NCBI GenBank assembly: GCA_012845835.1
Contig: JABAKD010000022.1
Span: 3,239,944-3,303,943, forward strand
DNA: 64,000 nt
Reading direction: 5' to 3'
Origin: Undaria pinnatifida
Taxonomy: Eukaryota; Sar; Phaeophyceae; Laminariales; Alariaceae
Under the pieces are notes generated by a model that saw only the letters and a list, made by a program, of their open reading frames with translations, made no database searches and was not told the origin of the DNA. Shown piece by piece: positions 1-12,800 of this stretch; the first letter of the stretch is position 1, and every line of letters begins with the position of its first letter. A program made the translations under genes and the position numbers.

Positions 1-291
1 TGAGATGACTACCAAAGGAATTGCTGGCCCTAGCCACCGATAATGTCAAACTCAGGTACCGTGCGATAGCGGATAGCGGATAGGGCGGGGGGGGCTGGTT
101 TGAGATCCCCGGATCTTAGAAACGACAAACAACGGGCATGGAAGAGAGCCAAGGGCTGCAGGGATTATTAGCCAAGCAATATTAATGCTAATCTGCACAC
201 CAAGTATTAAATGTCACCAGGTACGAGGTACGAGGTATATCAAGTACGGCAGTACAAAGCGCGTTCCGATTTTTTTTTCGCTGGTACTCAC

Positions 292-3200
292 CGGCGAGAC
301 GATGCTAACGTCTCCGTATCCAAGCAACCAGGCTTGTTGCAGCTCTGTCAAAATGCGCGTTGTGCCGGACCCTCGCGGACTTGTGATAGCAACCACTCCC
401 GCCGCACCCAAACTGTCCTGCCCCAAGTCTGACAGTCGTGAACGCACCGCTTCTTCATCGTCGGTGACGACTAGAACTACAATTCCCTGTGGCACGTCAG
501 TAGCACATCACGGGGTGGGGCAGACAAACTATTGTTACGAGGAGCTGAAACATCTTATGATGTTCGCGTTAGCTAGTTACCGCATTCTCTGTACGAGTAA
601 ACCTTTTGGGCCTCCTTCACATCGAGCAAAACACTACAAAGTGCGATCTTGTCAACCGTCTAGGAAGGGTACCCAGCAGTACGAGTATCAGCATGCTGTG
701 CGCGTGTTGTAGAGCTCCTAACATTATGATTCAAACGCATCGCTTACCCAGCAACCCGGGCTTCTGTGGCCGATTATTTGAAATTGTCAATTCTTCTCGA
801 CAATTTTTCCGCTTGCAGCCCCAAGCGGGTTAACAGTTGTAGTATGATAACGCTGTAACGCTTGCAACGCATTTCATGCAAGCGCAGCACGGCGCTGGGC
901 ATCGAGCACGCACCTGTTGCTCAGGAGTTAGGTTGCCCTTGGCGCGGTAGCTCGCATCGCTGGCCTCTTTAAAGAACAGCTGCTGCTGAGACGCCTGCAT
1001 GGCACTCCCATAGCTTGAGTCGGCGACTAAATTCATCTCCATCACTGCAGAACATTTCAGAGGAAGAGCGAGGATTTCAAGTTTTTGCAAAGAAGTAAGC
1101 ATTTTCATCCCGAGGGTGGAGTGCCATTGGCAATTCTGCAGTGTCTTTATTTTGCAGTTGATTGGGCCCTTTGGAACCCCATATATATGGCTGCTGTATA
1201 CGGGAGTTGTGCGTGATGCATGCGAGAAAGTATCTGAACGGCCCTACGAGCATGTTACAAAAACAACTTCTTCAAGTGTAGCCGGGGATCGTCCTACGTT
1301 GTGAGGACCGCATATGTTGAAATATATCTCCACTGCGGTATAATCTAGGCCTGGTCCTGCACCTGCTTTCCTTGAGCAGGGAAAACAATGAAGGCTACAT
1401 CACCGTTTGCAGTCGTGAGGGCGTATCTCAACCAAAAGGTCTCGACATCGTGTTAACCTCATTCGAACTCCGCACACGTTTATGGGGAGAGATTGCTTGA
1501 AACTAGTTTGGGATATTTTTTTTACTTCTGAAAAGGTTATATTGAACGGCTAGAATAAAGTTGTGGTCATCCTACAGTATACTGTATAAATACCAAAATA
1601 GCTAACTTCGTGGTCTCACCGATGACGTAGTTGTCTTCGAAATAACGCTCCTTGAAGCGCCGAACGGCGGCCGTCACGGTGGGCACCGGACGCATAAGCC
1701 AGTTGCTCAGACTGGCGAATGTATCCACCGATGGGATTTCTTCCAACACTTTGCTGCTAGAGTGTTGGTTCACCATCAGCATCGGAGCAAAATACTCCGT
1801 GTTGACAATCTGCGACAGGGGAAAAGAAGACACCGCCGCATATCTCACGCCTGTTGATTGCAAACTTACTTCGGACAGCACAACAACTCATGCAAGTGTA
1901 CACAGCAGACTTCAGGAGGCACTAAAAAGCCGTCAACGGTTCTTACGCTTGCGGATTACGTTCCTAGCGAATTATGTTATTAATAGCACTAGCTAGGCTT
2001 CGGCATGCTCCTTGGGTGTTTCAAAAAACGGGTTATGCCAGAACTTAAACCGGCACAAGAGACCAAGGTCTACTATAGCATTGCTGCACATCCATAAGCC
2101 CCGCTCATCTGCATCAAGACGATATTTCATATGAACTGCACGAAGCAAAACACGCACGGCTTTCACGACGTGGTCACGCCTATCGACGCACCTTGATGAA
2201 TTGTGTATCTTTCATGAACGAGCTCTTGAGATCGGCGCAGACCAGGTAGTTGTAGTTTTCAATTACATCCACATTAGTTGGCACAAGGTCCTCCTCCCGG
2301 TAACCGAAGTAGTTACTCCATCGGTCCTCAAATCGCTCCCAGCTCCAAAAGAATCCCGGATCCAAGAAGATTTCTTCCAAAGAACTCGTCCTTTAAACGA
2401 CAGCAGAGAGCATCGCATTTTCCGAAAACGATTTTTAGCGTGGAGGTGGTATTACTCATATTGCGTGTAGTGCTTGAAGGGGATTGGAACCCGTGCGCCT
2501 CAGAATCGTGGGCAAAACGGTCGTGAGGTGCATGCACCCTTTGAGGTAGTTGTACCGCTATGTTGTATCTGGTCGCGGACTCCACGAAGCAGTCATGACT
2601 TGCCAACGTTTAGGGGGAAATGCATAGTGAGGCGCGTCGTTCACGTCAACCCCCTGCGACTCGTGTCGCGTATTGCTATGAATCAGCAAATAGTACGACT
2701 AGGTACTGACTATGAATCGCAAGCTGACACAATCGAAGAAAGCAGTTTTCAACTTACCAGTGTCAAGGTATTAGTGGGGTATTAGTCCGTTTGACCACTC
2801 GCAAAAGGTTAACCAATAGCTTACCCAAAACTAAGCCTTATAACACTCTCCCCCCCTTAAACGGCGGGATAGCAGGTCGGCCGGATACACGGGCGGACCT
2901 GTCAATTATCCAAGCCGTTTCATTTCTCAAGTATACCGGAGAGAGTATTTTTCAAGTTCGACATGGGGAAAGTCTGAAAAATTATATTATGGTGGATGTG
3001 GGATTTGAACCCACAACCAAAAAAAAACATGGTCTGTCGACGACGCCATTTGTCAAGGTATTAGTGGGGTATTCGTCTGTTTGACCACTTGCAAAAGGTT
3101 AACCAATATCTTGCCCAAACTATGCCTTATAACCACCACCGCAGTCGTTTGTCACCGGGAGCATGAAACAGTACGGCAACAACGGTTGCGGCGTTGTACT

Positions 3201-6200
3201 GAATGTGAGTACAACTACTGCTACAAAGATGACAAATCTTTGGTGCGCCAGCTAGCGTTGGGCTGCGACAGCAACTGAGTTAAATCGACACACGACGCGT
3301 ATGAAAATACGTGGAAGTGTGGTGAGCTAAAGCTTTATTTTTCCCCATCCGCCGGAGGATAAAATGAGAAAAAAAAAAAAAAAAAAAAATGACAAATCAT
3401 GACCACGTATACAATAGGAACGTTCTGCGCGACGGAGGCACTCATCCTCCATACAGCAGTCAGTGGTTGCACTCGCTTGGATAGGTCGTTGCAAGAGAGT
3501 AGCGTGAGGACAGCCGAAAGTTCAGAGATGGCTCTGTAAGGGAACATGCCTCCCGATTTCGTACAAACGCCGTGTTTCTCCGACATTTAGACCACTGGCT
3601 CATATTTTTATGCCCGTGGCATATACCAGGAAAGTAGGCTCTACGTTCTTACCTGAGTATACTGAGCGCATCTGCGCAAAAATTCATTAACACAAAGGTA
3701 TTCACTCTGTACACAAGACAAACACGCGGAGGGCTCCGCCCAGTGCAACACGAATAAAAACCACAAATCTTCGTGCTTGATGAGCTAACGTTATGTTTCC
3801 CTCCGAGGTCAGCAAGCGAGGGAGGTTACAGACATGGCGGCTACCCTTCCCCTTTGCAACATATTTTTTTGTTGCGACTACTTGCATGTCGGATAGGACA
3901 CTGGGTTTTTGCAGTAGCTCAAGGGTTACGATAATTGTATTGGTGTGTACTGTAATGGGTTGAGCTTATACTTCGTATAAGCTGGCCGGCGTTGGTTGAT
4001 TGATCACCGTCACGCGTCCTTCCACATCGCCGTGTCGCCGTTGTATGGTTTTCATGTTTCTGGCCAGTCGTACAGCTTGGGTGTTAGCCCACAGAGAACC
4101 TCACCAAACTGCGAAATAACTATATTTTACATTCGAAGGGGAGTCGGTAATCGCGCAACAAAAGCACAGTTTCGAACACGTCTTTTCTGTTTCTCGGAAT
4201 GTTGCTGTTGTGTACCTGGTATGTCGGTGTCGTGCTGCATGGAAAAATCGATAACCCAGCAAATGAAACGTTCCCTCCCTCATTGTCGTAAAAAATCAGG
4301 CAATTCCTACTTGTACATAATTCGGTTAGACTGGCACGACAAGATCATCTATCGGAAATCGGAATAATACGAACTCGTTGAAAGTTTAACTGTTAGGTTC
4401 GCAAACTCGGCTGTCACCACACCTATCTGAGCTTCCTGAGGCATCTCCGGCCGTGCTATCATTCCCACCGTCCTCGTCGTTCGGTCCAGGGGACTCGAAA
4501 TCACTGGTCCACTGCACCAGCAGCATCCGTTCGCTCATCAAAGCGAATAGATATGTCGATGTCTGCCGAAAGGCGTAAGGGAAAGCGCGTGCAAATATGT
4601 TCGGAGTTGGCGACAAGCATGGGGTTCAATACTGCGGCTTCTGATGCAGCGATGTCAGCTTCTTGTTTGACTACGCTCAACTCCAGGAAGCAGTCAGACG
4701 GAAACACCCAACTGTTGCGTCGGCAAGAGTACCAAATGTACATTCCAAGAACGATGCGATTCAGAGTTACTTGCTCTGCTCGGGAGGGGCGTAAAATATG
4801 GTGCAACACGGGAGCGCGGTTTGGCCTCAAAACTTGTGAAACTTTTCGCCTCCAGCTTCCAATCTCACAACAGCGACAGCAGTGTGATAGATGCTGATCA
4901 GATACCAACCAGTTTCGTGCACTCTGTCGCGGATGCTTTGCTTGTCTGCTACCCGCCTTGTCCTTATCGCTCTCCTGAATGACAGCTCATCTCCACCAAA
5001 CTCGCTCTCATATCCTCACCTGTATGACATACTTGTATGTATCTCCTAATCAAACATTCTTCCAAATATATTACGATTCATTCCCGCTCCACAAACCCTA
5101 GAGTTCCTACGTTCAATCTTACACTTGAGGTTTCGTTTTGAAACGTATTGCTCATGATGGATTACGGAATAAGTGCATGTACAAAATTGCAGCTGCTGCT
5201 CGGAGAAGGCTCCTCAGCTTTTCTTAGGCGTATTTTTGAGCTCTTGCCGTGCTACCTTGCGATGAGGATCACCCCTCGGCCCGAAACTCCCTCATCTTGC
5301 TTCCCGACCCCGACTGTGTCGGAGGGGGCCTCGGGCGCGTGCTTGCACCGTGCCCGGGCGACCGGCTGGCAGGGTGTGCTGTATTCGTTTTGTGCTAAAT
5401 AATTTCAAATACGTCATCGGTGAGTTCGACCAGTTCAGCGGTCGATACTGAGTTCCAACAGTTGAGCGGTGTATAGATTCAACATTGTTAAGCTGCGTGA
5501 TTTATGAGTCTCGTGGCCATTACATACATACGAGTACTCGCATACAGGGGAGAAGAGAGGAGAGAGGTTCAGGTACATATGGTTGGACTGCTGAAAATGA
5601 TTATACAGCAGCAGCGCGTTCGAGGTACAAAGGTGGTTTGGCGATTACTGCTGCTGCTGTATACTAGTCCTGCCACACTACCTACCCGCCGGTACTCGTG
5701 TATGTCCCTGGCGTATGATATGAATATCATGGATTTCTCGTGCTCCCGACCGTTCCTTTGCTTTCTCCCTTCAATATGAACAAATCCCCTCCACGCTCGT
5801 TCCACCTCATATTTGCAACACTATAAACTGATTGAATACCACACCGTACCCCATGGCAGTAATGTGTTGCTTCTACGGTCCCTCTCCGCTTCGTTCACGA
5901 CCTGTCTTACGGGTCTTATGGGAATGCGCGGAGCCGCAGGCGGGCGTCAGCCCGCCGCGGCGAAGCCCCCCTTGTAGTATAGTACCGAAAAAAAGGAAAT
6001 GCGGTTCAAAGCAGTGAAGCAGTCATGTACCAGATACTATTATACCGCCGTATACGTATACGTATACAACAACAACAAACAACAACGTAGCACACTGACC
6101 AGCAGACATGGATCGCTCCGCTTTGAGGGTGCAGGACCACAGGAGGAGGGCACGCCGCCCCCTTCGGGTAAGTCAACACCAAGACTCAAGCCAATATCCG

Positions 6201-6643
6201 GCAACGTATACCTTGCATATCACACCCGTACAGCAGTTTTAAAACTATTAGACCCTATATTATCACCAGACGAATACCAGGCACAACAAAATATTTCTCT
6301 GTACCAGGTACGTGGATGGAATTCGAAAAAAACAGCGTGCGGCGCGCTGCTTGCTTTCTCTCACCAAGCCTAGAAGCGAGTGAGCCAGCGTCGTATTTCC
6401 AGGTATCTCGTACACAACGTACTTTGCCGTCATCGGGCTGGCAGTAGCGCTGTTGTGAAGAACGGCATACTGCTGGAACACCTTTGGTATATCCTTGTCT
6501 TCGAAGTACGACGGGTCCTCCGTCATCGGAGCAGGCGCCGAGCTGTCCAGAGACGAGCTCGTGTTCAGCTGCTGTCCCCACTGCTCGAAGTAAGCCGTCA
6601 GACAGAGAAGCAGTGCCGCAAGGAGAATCGTCACCACGCCCAT
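292..6643 (-). CDS. Fucosyltransferase-like type II membrane glycosyltransferase, 3'-truncated by window edge
   Basis: Six exons join in phase on the minus strand: 6643-6365, 4562-4423, 2390-2192, 1809-1620, 1044-914 and 486-292. They give 378 residues and run off the left edge. The ATG at 6643 follows an in-frame TGA. Residues 1-20 contain a hydrophobic stretch (TILLAALLLCLTAYF) typical of a Golgi type II signal anchor. Exon 1 ends with KYVVYEIPGNTTLAHSLL and exon 2 opens with STYLFALMSERMLLVQW, which resembles the 'YlVw..GlGNR...ALLTdRvLLvd' block of plant GT37 fucosyltransferases. Exon 4 has YFAPMLMVNQ and a wLmRPVPTV block. Exon 6 has LVVTDDEE and WLLGYGDVSIVSP, like the family's DDee and 'wlLs.cd.li.S' motifs. 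The basic H/R-x-R usually expected after 'vIG' is not obvious at the exon 4/5 joint. The gene model is strong and the GT37-like assignment moderate; if correct, the protein would transfer fucose from GDP-fucose onto a glycan in the Golgi. Confidence 0.62.
2750..3140 (-). repeat. SINE-like element family 1, copy 1 (dimeric)
   Basis: The reverse strand carries a tRNA-like B box (GGTTCAAATCCC) inside a paired T-arm (GTGGG...CCCAC) near 2997-3016. An AT-rich linker and a body ending in 'aaggcttagttttgggt' (about 2827-2844) follow. Another copy of the head ('ggttaaccttttgc...taatacc') lies just beyond at about 2760-2815, and the first head at about 3050-3110, so the element appears to be a head-body-head dimer. 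The same order occurs in plus orientation at 36.64-37.45 kb. The repeat sits in intron 2 of the fucosyltransferase-like gene. No complete tRNA cloverleaf can be folded, so this is not called a tRNA gene. Confidence 0.6.
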
Positions 6644-6705
6644 CACACCAATACCTCTCCACTTCTGCTTCGCGAGAAGACGGCAGAGTCGTAACCATCT
6701 GCCAA

Positions 6706-6873
6706 GGGGGTGGGTGTGTCACAAGTTCGTAAGGCAACAGGTAAAACGAGAGCACGACGTACGGGCAATGGCATGGTGTAGCAGCAGTAGGGGGTGGGTG
6801 TGTCACAAGTTCGTAAGGCAACAGGTAAAACGAGAGCACGACGTACGGGCAATGGCATGGTGTAGCAGCAGTA
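6706..6873. repeat. 84-bp tandem duplication, two near-identical copies
   Basis: The unit starting 'gggggtgggtgtgtcacaag' at 6706 recurs at 6790 with period 84 and looks identical between copies. It lies 60 to 230 bp upstream of the start codon of the fucosyltransferase-like gene, where a promoter or 5' untranslated exon would be expected. Confidence 0.9.
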
Positions 6874-7320
6874 TGAAGTGCGGGTAAGGAGCAGACCAGT
6901 TGCTGAAAAAAACGCATCTCCGTCCTCGTCGTCTCCGAGCGCTCGGGGTCGGGGTCCGGTCTAAAGTGTCCGACATATCTCCCGTCGTCGACACCCGCGA
7001 GCGTCGCGACGTGCGCGGCATAAGGGATGAGTTAGGGGTGGAGAACAGTAGCTGGGGAGAGACGGGTATGTTTCTGACCAAAACGACAGCACGATGGGCA
7101 ACGTTAGGTGTAGCAGCACAGCAGTATAAAGTCTCGCAAGGAGCAGACCAGTTGCTGCAAAAAACGCACCTTCTCCGTCTTCGTCGTCTTCGAGCGCTCG
7201 GGGTCCGTTCTAAAGTTCCTGATGTGTCTCCCGTCGTCGACGCCCGAGAGCGTCGTGACGCGCGCGGCATGAGGGATGAATTAGGCGTGGAGAACAGTAG
7301 CTGGGGAGAGACAGGTACGT
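6870..7320. repeat. Diverged tandem duplication with codon-like substitution pattern
   Basis: Two copies (about 6884-7071 and 7139-7319) share 'gagcagaccagttgctg' through 'agcagtagctggggagagac'. Differences fall mainly at every third base. The two length differences I can place are 3 and 6 bases, so a frame stays open in both copies. On the plus strand that frame reads SPVVD.RERRD.RG.RDELG and each copy ends at a usable donor (GGTATGT, GGTACGT). On the minus strand an equally open frame begins at a good acceptor (tctctccccag). I cannot decide which strand, if either, is coding. Tandem exon duplication is one reading, and neutral divergence of a repeated upstream region of the fucosyltransferase gene is another. 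Confidence 0.6.
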
Positions 7321-8005
7321 CTCTCGCCTCAAGGGAATGGGAAGAAGGAGAAAAGAGAGGCCTTGGGCAAAGCTGTCGATGGAAACCTAATGTCTGTAAC
7401 GGGGGTTGGGAGGGGGTCAATGCGGCGGAACTAAAATTGCTCCTGCTCCATGTGCCTCTGTCCTCTGCCTCACAGAGCAGCTGCCTGACTCATTGCAGCG
7501 TTTGTGTGCAGGACGGAACAGCGGCACAGGAAAGATGAACACATGGTATACTTTTCTTTGGCACATACGATCCTTTCCCATCGAACCGAGGAACCATTGT
7601 CACCCAGAAGGCTATGTAAATCAGCTCGTAGCGCAAGAAAATTGCAAAATTGCTGAAAGTATATCAAGTATCTGAAATATCAAATGAGTTTTGGGTTTTT
7701 AACAATTTGCGGAAGGCCTACCTGTTGAGGGACTGACGGTAGTGTTTATATGTGTGCAGTTTTGCTTTGCTGTGGTCGGCCAGTCCAGGCTACAGGCAGC
7801 GCCAGGGCTGAAAGGAACCATGGCAGTGCGGCGGCGTTCTCATGTGGTGGTTTTTTTGGCTTTCGCCGCAGGAGTAACCGGATGGTGAGTTAAACAGGCA
7901 GGATTGTAGTGAGTTGTGGTACATGTATGTCATGTAGTGTTTACGGGGGGCAGGTGAGACGTTGCAATACATTGCTGCTCTCCTGCAACACAGGATTTCC
8001 CCGGG

Positions 8006-8859
8006 ATGCAAGCATATGTCTTGCCTAAACAAACAACCCATGAAAGCTATTTCAGTGGAACTCTGAAGGCGAGCCGTATTGACACTCGCAGGAACATTGC
8101 CCTCCCCAAAATGGCGAGGACCTCGTCCTTTTCGACGCATCCACGCTCTCCGATGAGCACGGCCAAGATGGTGGCTGGTACTCCTGCCGTCGATCGACGG
8201 CAACATGGGCGTCATCGATCGAGTGTTCTTAGGCACTTCCGTGGGATGGCGAGCCGTTCAACGTCCCGATGCGCAAGCTCATCGTCGGATACCGTGGAGC
8301 AGGGGCCAGTCTCGGGCAAAGATGCACCCAATGTTGACGACGTCGAAGCCGAGCCCAGGCCCTTCCCTAAAGTGGGAGATGTGGTTCGCTACAAGGGGAA
8401 GTGGGAGAACGATATTTCCCTCGGAGAGGTACGTAAAGGTGATACTACTGTTTCACCTTTCAATTGCTGAGGCTGGATCCTATGCAGTAAAATTTGGAGC
8501 GGTAAAATTTGTCTTAAGGGAGGTTACGCCGTATTTGGGCTCAGTTCTGACCATTTCTGATCAGAATCGCATCTTATGGGGATTTCTTTTTCAGAAAAAA
8601 GTTCCTCCGAGATTTTACCACCGATCAAATCTGCTGGTTTGGTAAAATTTGGGGCAAACTCAAAAGTGGTCAAATTTGGTTTTGCTCCATACCTCGGAGG
8701 CTTTGTACGAGTGTATATGGATTTTAGATTGCTGTGGGATACGACGGCACTGTAGGAGACACGCTACGTGTAGACTTGTCCGCAACCATAGCCTACTACT
8801 GCTCATGGCACGACTGGGACACAGCACCCTTGCACCGACCACCACCAAGAGGGAGATAA
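8006..8859 (+). CDS. 3' end of an unrecognised protein gene (two terminal exons)
   Basis: An open segment ends at a good donor (GAG|gtacgt, last base 8428) and joins in phase 0 to 8728-8859, preceded by 'gtatatggattttag' and ending in TAA. The joint reads VGDVVRYKGKWENDISLGE followed by IAVGYDGTVGDTLRVDL. I do not recognise the family. The 5' boundary is uncertain. Two other frames between 8110 and 8320 also look protein-like (NGEDLVLFDASTLSDE; GNMGVIDRVFLGTSVGW; GEPFNVPMRKLIVGY). A very short intron (about 8179-8231), or frameshift decay of an older gene, would each explain part of this. Upstream exons were not found. Confidence 0.4.
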
Positions 8860-9877
8860 CCCGTATATCCTTGCCACCATCGCGTGTGTTTTGGCGGCCC
8901 TACAGCTGCGCCAGGCAAAGTAAGTTCGTCTCCTCGAGGGGACGATTTTGAATCGGACGACGATCAAAACAACCCAACGTGATTTTTCCTGACTCTAAAA
9001 AGCAAACAGCAATGGACACAGACGCTGATGCTGCATGAGAGAGGGCTTCTCTCTCCCAGCGACAGTAGAAGCCCTACAGCTCCTCATTCCGTGCCTTATC
9101 GTCGGCGAGCTGGTGGTGAAGGGGGATGATTGCCCATCCTGGCGTGGGTCACTCGTGGAGTTCAAAATCTGGCTCAACAAGAGTACTATTCTGAATTGGC
9201 TGATTCCCATATGAAACACAGCAAAAAAAGATGGAAACCACGATAAGGCGACCCACGGAACAATTCCATGTTTTTTTCATGACCGGTTGAAAATCCACGT
9301 TCCGTCCAAATTTTGCCACTCAAAGTTTAGTACGTAGGATCCGGTCTGACTACTTACTGTAATATCAAGATTGAAGTTTGTTCTTGCCAAAACTCTGGCA
9401 CGGACTGCTGTTGCTCCATTGTGCTGTCGGGTGGCGGGTGGAATTTTCTTGACCAGCGCAGTGCTGCAGTGCTCCACGCCGGATTATACCATCATGCGAT
9501 GTTGTTGGAAGCTTTGAACGTCTCTTAATGTACGTGAGGTATTCCTTGTGGAGAACAATTCGCTATTAATACCAGATCCATCAATCTCGTTAACCTGGTA
9601 CACAGTACAGTACTATTATTACCGTAATAACAACAGCACATTTAAACGTCGAAATACCTGGCACACGAGCGTCCCGTTTTCAAGGCTCTACAACAGTTGT
9701 GGCAGTATTACCAGCAGCCGGTGCGTGTCTTGTTCGTAATTCTGCTAGTAGCAGGTACCTAGTAGCTGGTAGGTTCTGTGCACCTTCATAGCGTCGTGAT
9801 ATCATCCTCAAGTAATGCAGCCGTCCTCGCACGTAACGTACAGCAAACCACGCGCGGTGAAGTAGAGGGCAGTGTGT
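8860..9877. other. Gene-free interval
   Basis: No exon with matched splice sites could be supported on either strand. The sequence is ordinary mixed-composition DNA with short TAC/GTA-rich stretches near 9590-9770. Confidence 0.5.
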
Positions 9878-12800
9878 ATGACCACATCTTCCCGTCTGTC
9901 CCAGGTTCGGCAACTCCAGCGGGTAGAGGCAACGGGAGAATGGCGGGCGTACGTTCTTGGTCTGGAACCTATCGGTGATGTGAGTTCCCCCTTCGCCTCT
10001 ACGCTCGTTCGCTGGGGATATCATTCAACCCCGACCGTAAGTCGGTCAGAAGCTTCAGCCCGGTGAAGGTCGATGCCTTTTATCTTTGCTGAATGGCTCC
10101 CATTTCTGTGGACGTGTTGGGACAAAGTTCTGGCAACAGATGTACATGGTACGTACCTGTCGCTGCTGTGTATTGATGCACATATGCTGCGTGGATGCAA
10201 TAAGCACGACGCATCTAAGACTATACCAGTGTACACACAACACGACTACTGTGTTACACCTACAAATGAACCACAAGCTTACGGATGCTGTTGTGAGCTT
10301 GTATTATTTCAATGCGCAGCCATGATAGTGTCTGCGCTACTTGAAAGTCGAATCGTTCTGGCCGCCGCCGCTGCAGGACCAATACGCGCGCAAGAAGAAC
10401 CGTAAGTCAAAGGCTGAGGACGTGACAACCTTGAGGTGAGCAGATGGACCCACCACTGTGCAGACTGCGTGACGGTTCCGTTACAAAAACATATGGTACC
10501 TCGTGTGAGACCTTAGCACTCGCCAGCCTCAGGTGCTTCTATTAACAGTGTGCGATAGCGTTGGACTTGGTTTGTGATCACAGGCTAAGTTCAAGGATAA
10601 TGAAAAACGGGCTATATGCTGACGTTAATTATCATCCCCGTGTCGCCCTCTCACTGCGCGCTCTGCTCTGATTTACCAGGCCCGTGCGTGGGTTTTACGT
10701 GAGGAGCGTCGATGGTTTTAAGGTGAGGCTCCGGTATCATGCAGTAATGTTGCAGCGACCGGATAATTGGCAGACTGTCTCAGCTTTTGCAAGCCGATTG
10801 CCGGCTTGGCCATGTGTTTGCTTTTGTATGTCCTGCTGTGCCGGTTTGCTTTGATGCATTTCGTGGTTGTGAACCCCCATCTCACCCCAGGCAACTATTC
10901 CCCTAACCTGCAGGTCATACAGAACTCTGAAACCGGGGAACCACGTTACATCAGCGATGGTTACGAGCTGGAAGGATTTGAGCTTCCGGTGAGACTGACG
11001 TGGCGCCTTTGCCGAGTATTGCAGCTGAGGCTTGGAAAATATTTGTTTTGCCAAGAGGGCGGCCTTTCCACGAGTATACGGTGGCAGCTCATGGTTCGCT
11101 TGTGAACGCTCTACAAAGTGCTTGAGCACTACGACGTGGAGCCCAGCAACGGTGTCGCGTTTGAACATAGCGTCAGCTGTGAACGGTGGTGTTTGATGTT
11201 GGTCACGATAATTTTAGTGAAGCCCTTTCGTTCCTGGAATGCAAGAGGTGACAGTAGCGCTAGCGAACGATGGGGAAAAGGAAATGAACAAGTCCGACTG
11301 ACGCAACGTGCAATATCTGACCCAAGCTGACCGCGAAACCGTTTCATTTGTGCGGTTTAGTTATCTCATGTCTCTAGCATGTGTCATATAGATACGTAGT
11401 AGTCGGTTTTCGTGCAACCAGCGATCAGTCTTGCTCTTGATGCACGTGGACTAAACAATCACCTTCCGGTTTGTTTTCATCTTTCGCAGAAAATTGAAAT
11501 TGATCCAGTCAAGTTTGCGGCTGATCTGGAGTCGTACGAAGATCTGAAACGGCGGCTCGTTAGGGATACGGCCATCTTTGGAGCTGTGGGCGCCTTGGTG
11601 GCGTTTGAGGTGGGAATCGTGTCATGTGTCATTAACAATAGATGTTTTGTAGCCGCTCTCATACAACGTAAACATGTTAACCGCCTTAGAGCTGCACTCA
11701 CGTTTTCAGGGACAACATACTTGGAGTTAGTGTCGAATAACATGCAGTAGGATAAGGGTTATATATATATATTTTGGAGGACGCTGTTACGTTTGTTCGA
11801 AGGAACAAAAAGCGGCCCCTACAAACCGAGAAAATAATTTGTCGTTAGCCGTAACTGCGTTTGTAGTCACTCAGCAAGGGACAGCGGTTGTTGACACGTT
11901 ATCATGTGTGCGACTTCGCAGAAATTTGCCCTTGATGTTCCGGCACGCGTTGTATTTGTACTTCGTGGTTCGTTGCGTGCTCGACATATTCACAAGCCGT
12001 TATCACCAAGGGTTTTTTGGGGCATAGTACTACTGACGGAACTAGTGAACCGCTGCTGTTGTATTCGTAGATGGTCATGACTCACCCCGCCTTCGACACT
12101 TAGGCAGGAAATCCGCTCAAACTATTCGACTTACTCATGGTTTACACGTTGCACCGTACGCCCACCATAATCACTCTCATCATACTGTCAAGGAGAATCA
12201 GGTGTTGCAGTGGTCGTCCTGTTCCGGTCGATAGTGCGCTCTTTCCTGCCCCTCTCCAAGCATAAGCCCGTTTGACCCAAGGTCTGATTTCGAAATGTAC
12301 CTCTCGGCCAACGTATCGCGCAGCTTGCAAAGCTGAGTATCGACCGTTCAATTGGTCGAATTCACAGCTGACTTGTTCGGGTTTTTTTGTAGAACACACC
12401 TCCCGTCCAACGCAACCTGTTCTGACAGATATTCGGAGCTGACCGCGGATTGCTCGTGGCCCTGGGCGCCCTCGCGTCGGTAGGCTACGTGGTTCTGCTG
12501 GAGAAAACCGCAGACGACGTTGCTAGCGGCAATCGGGATGTCCTGACCAAGCTGAAAGGCGACGCTCGATTTGCCATGCCCGTCCTGTTGATAGCCGCCG
12601 TAGCGCTCAAGAATTATATCGCGAATCCTGATGCGGTGAAGATGCTCAACCTTATACCGAAGGATGACTTCGCCACGGCCATGCTCGGCTTCGTAGCCCC
12701 GTCAAGATTGCCCCTGCTGTACCGTGAGATCCGAGCGTCTGTCAGGGGAGACGATTTGCTGGACATGCTCCCTGGGTCGGTCGGGCAAGGGCGGCAGATT

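Noticed and set aside
1-291. Next exon of the fucosyltransferase-like gene at the left edge (frame with SNSFG-like sequence)
   Set aside because: The apparent acceptor gives the wrong phase and a stop codon; without sequence to the left it cannot be settled.
2990-3020. tRNA gene suggested by a T-arm and B box (also at about 36740, 30305 and 48990)
   Set aside because: No matching acceptor, D-arm and anticodon arm can be folded, and the flanks repeat elsewhere in the window. Treated as SINE-like heads.
10737-11168. 143-residue minus-strand frame
   Set aside because: It overlaps supported plus-strand exons of the guanylate kinase gene and has no protein-like features.
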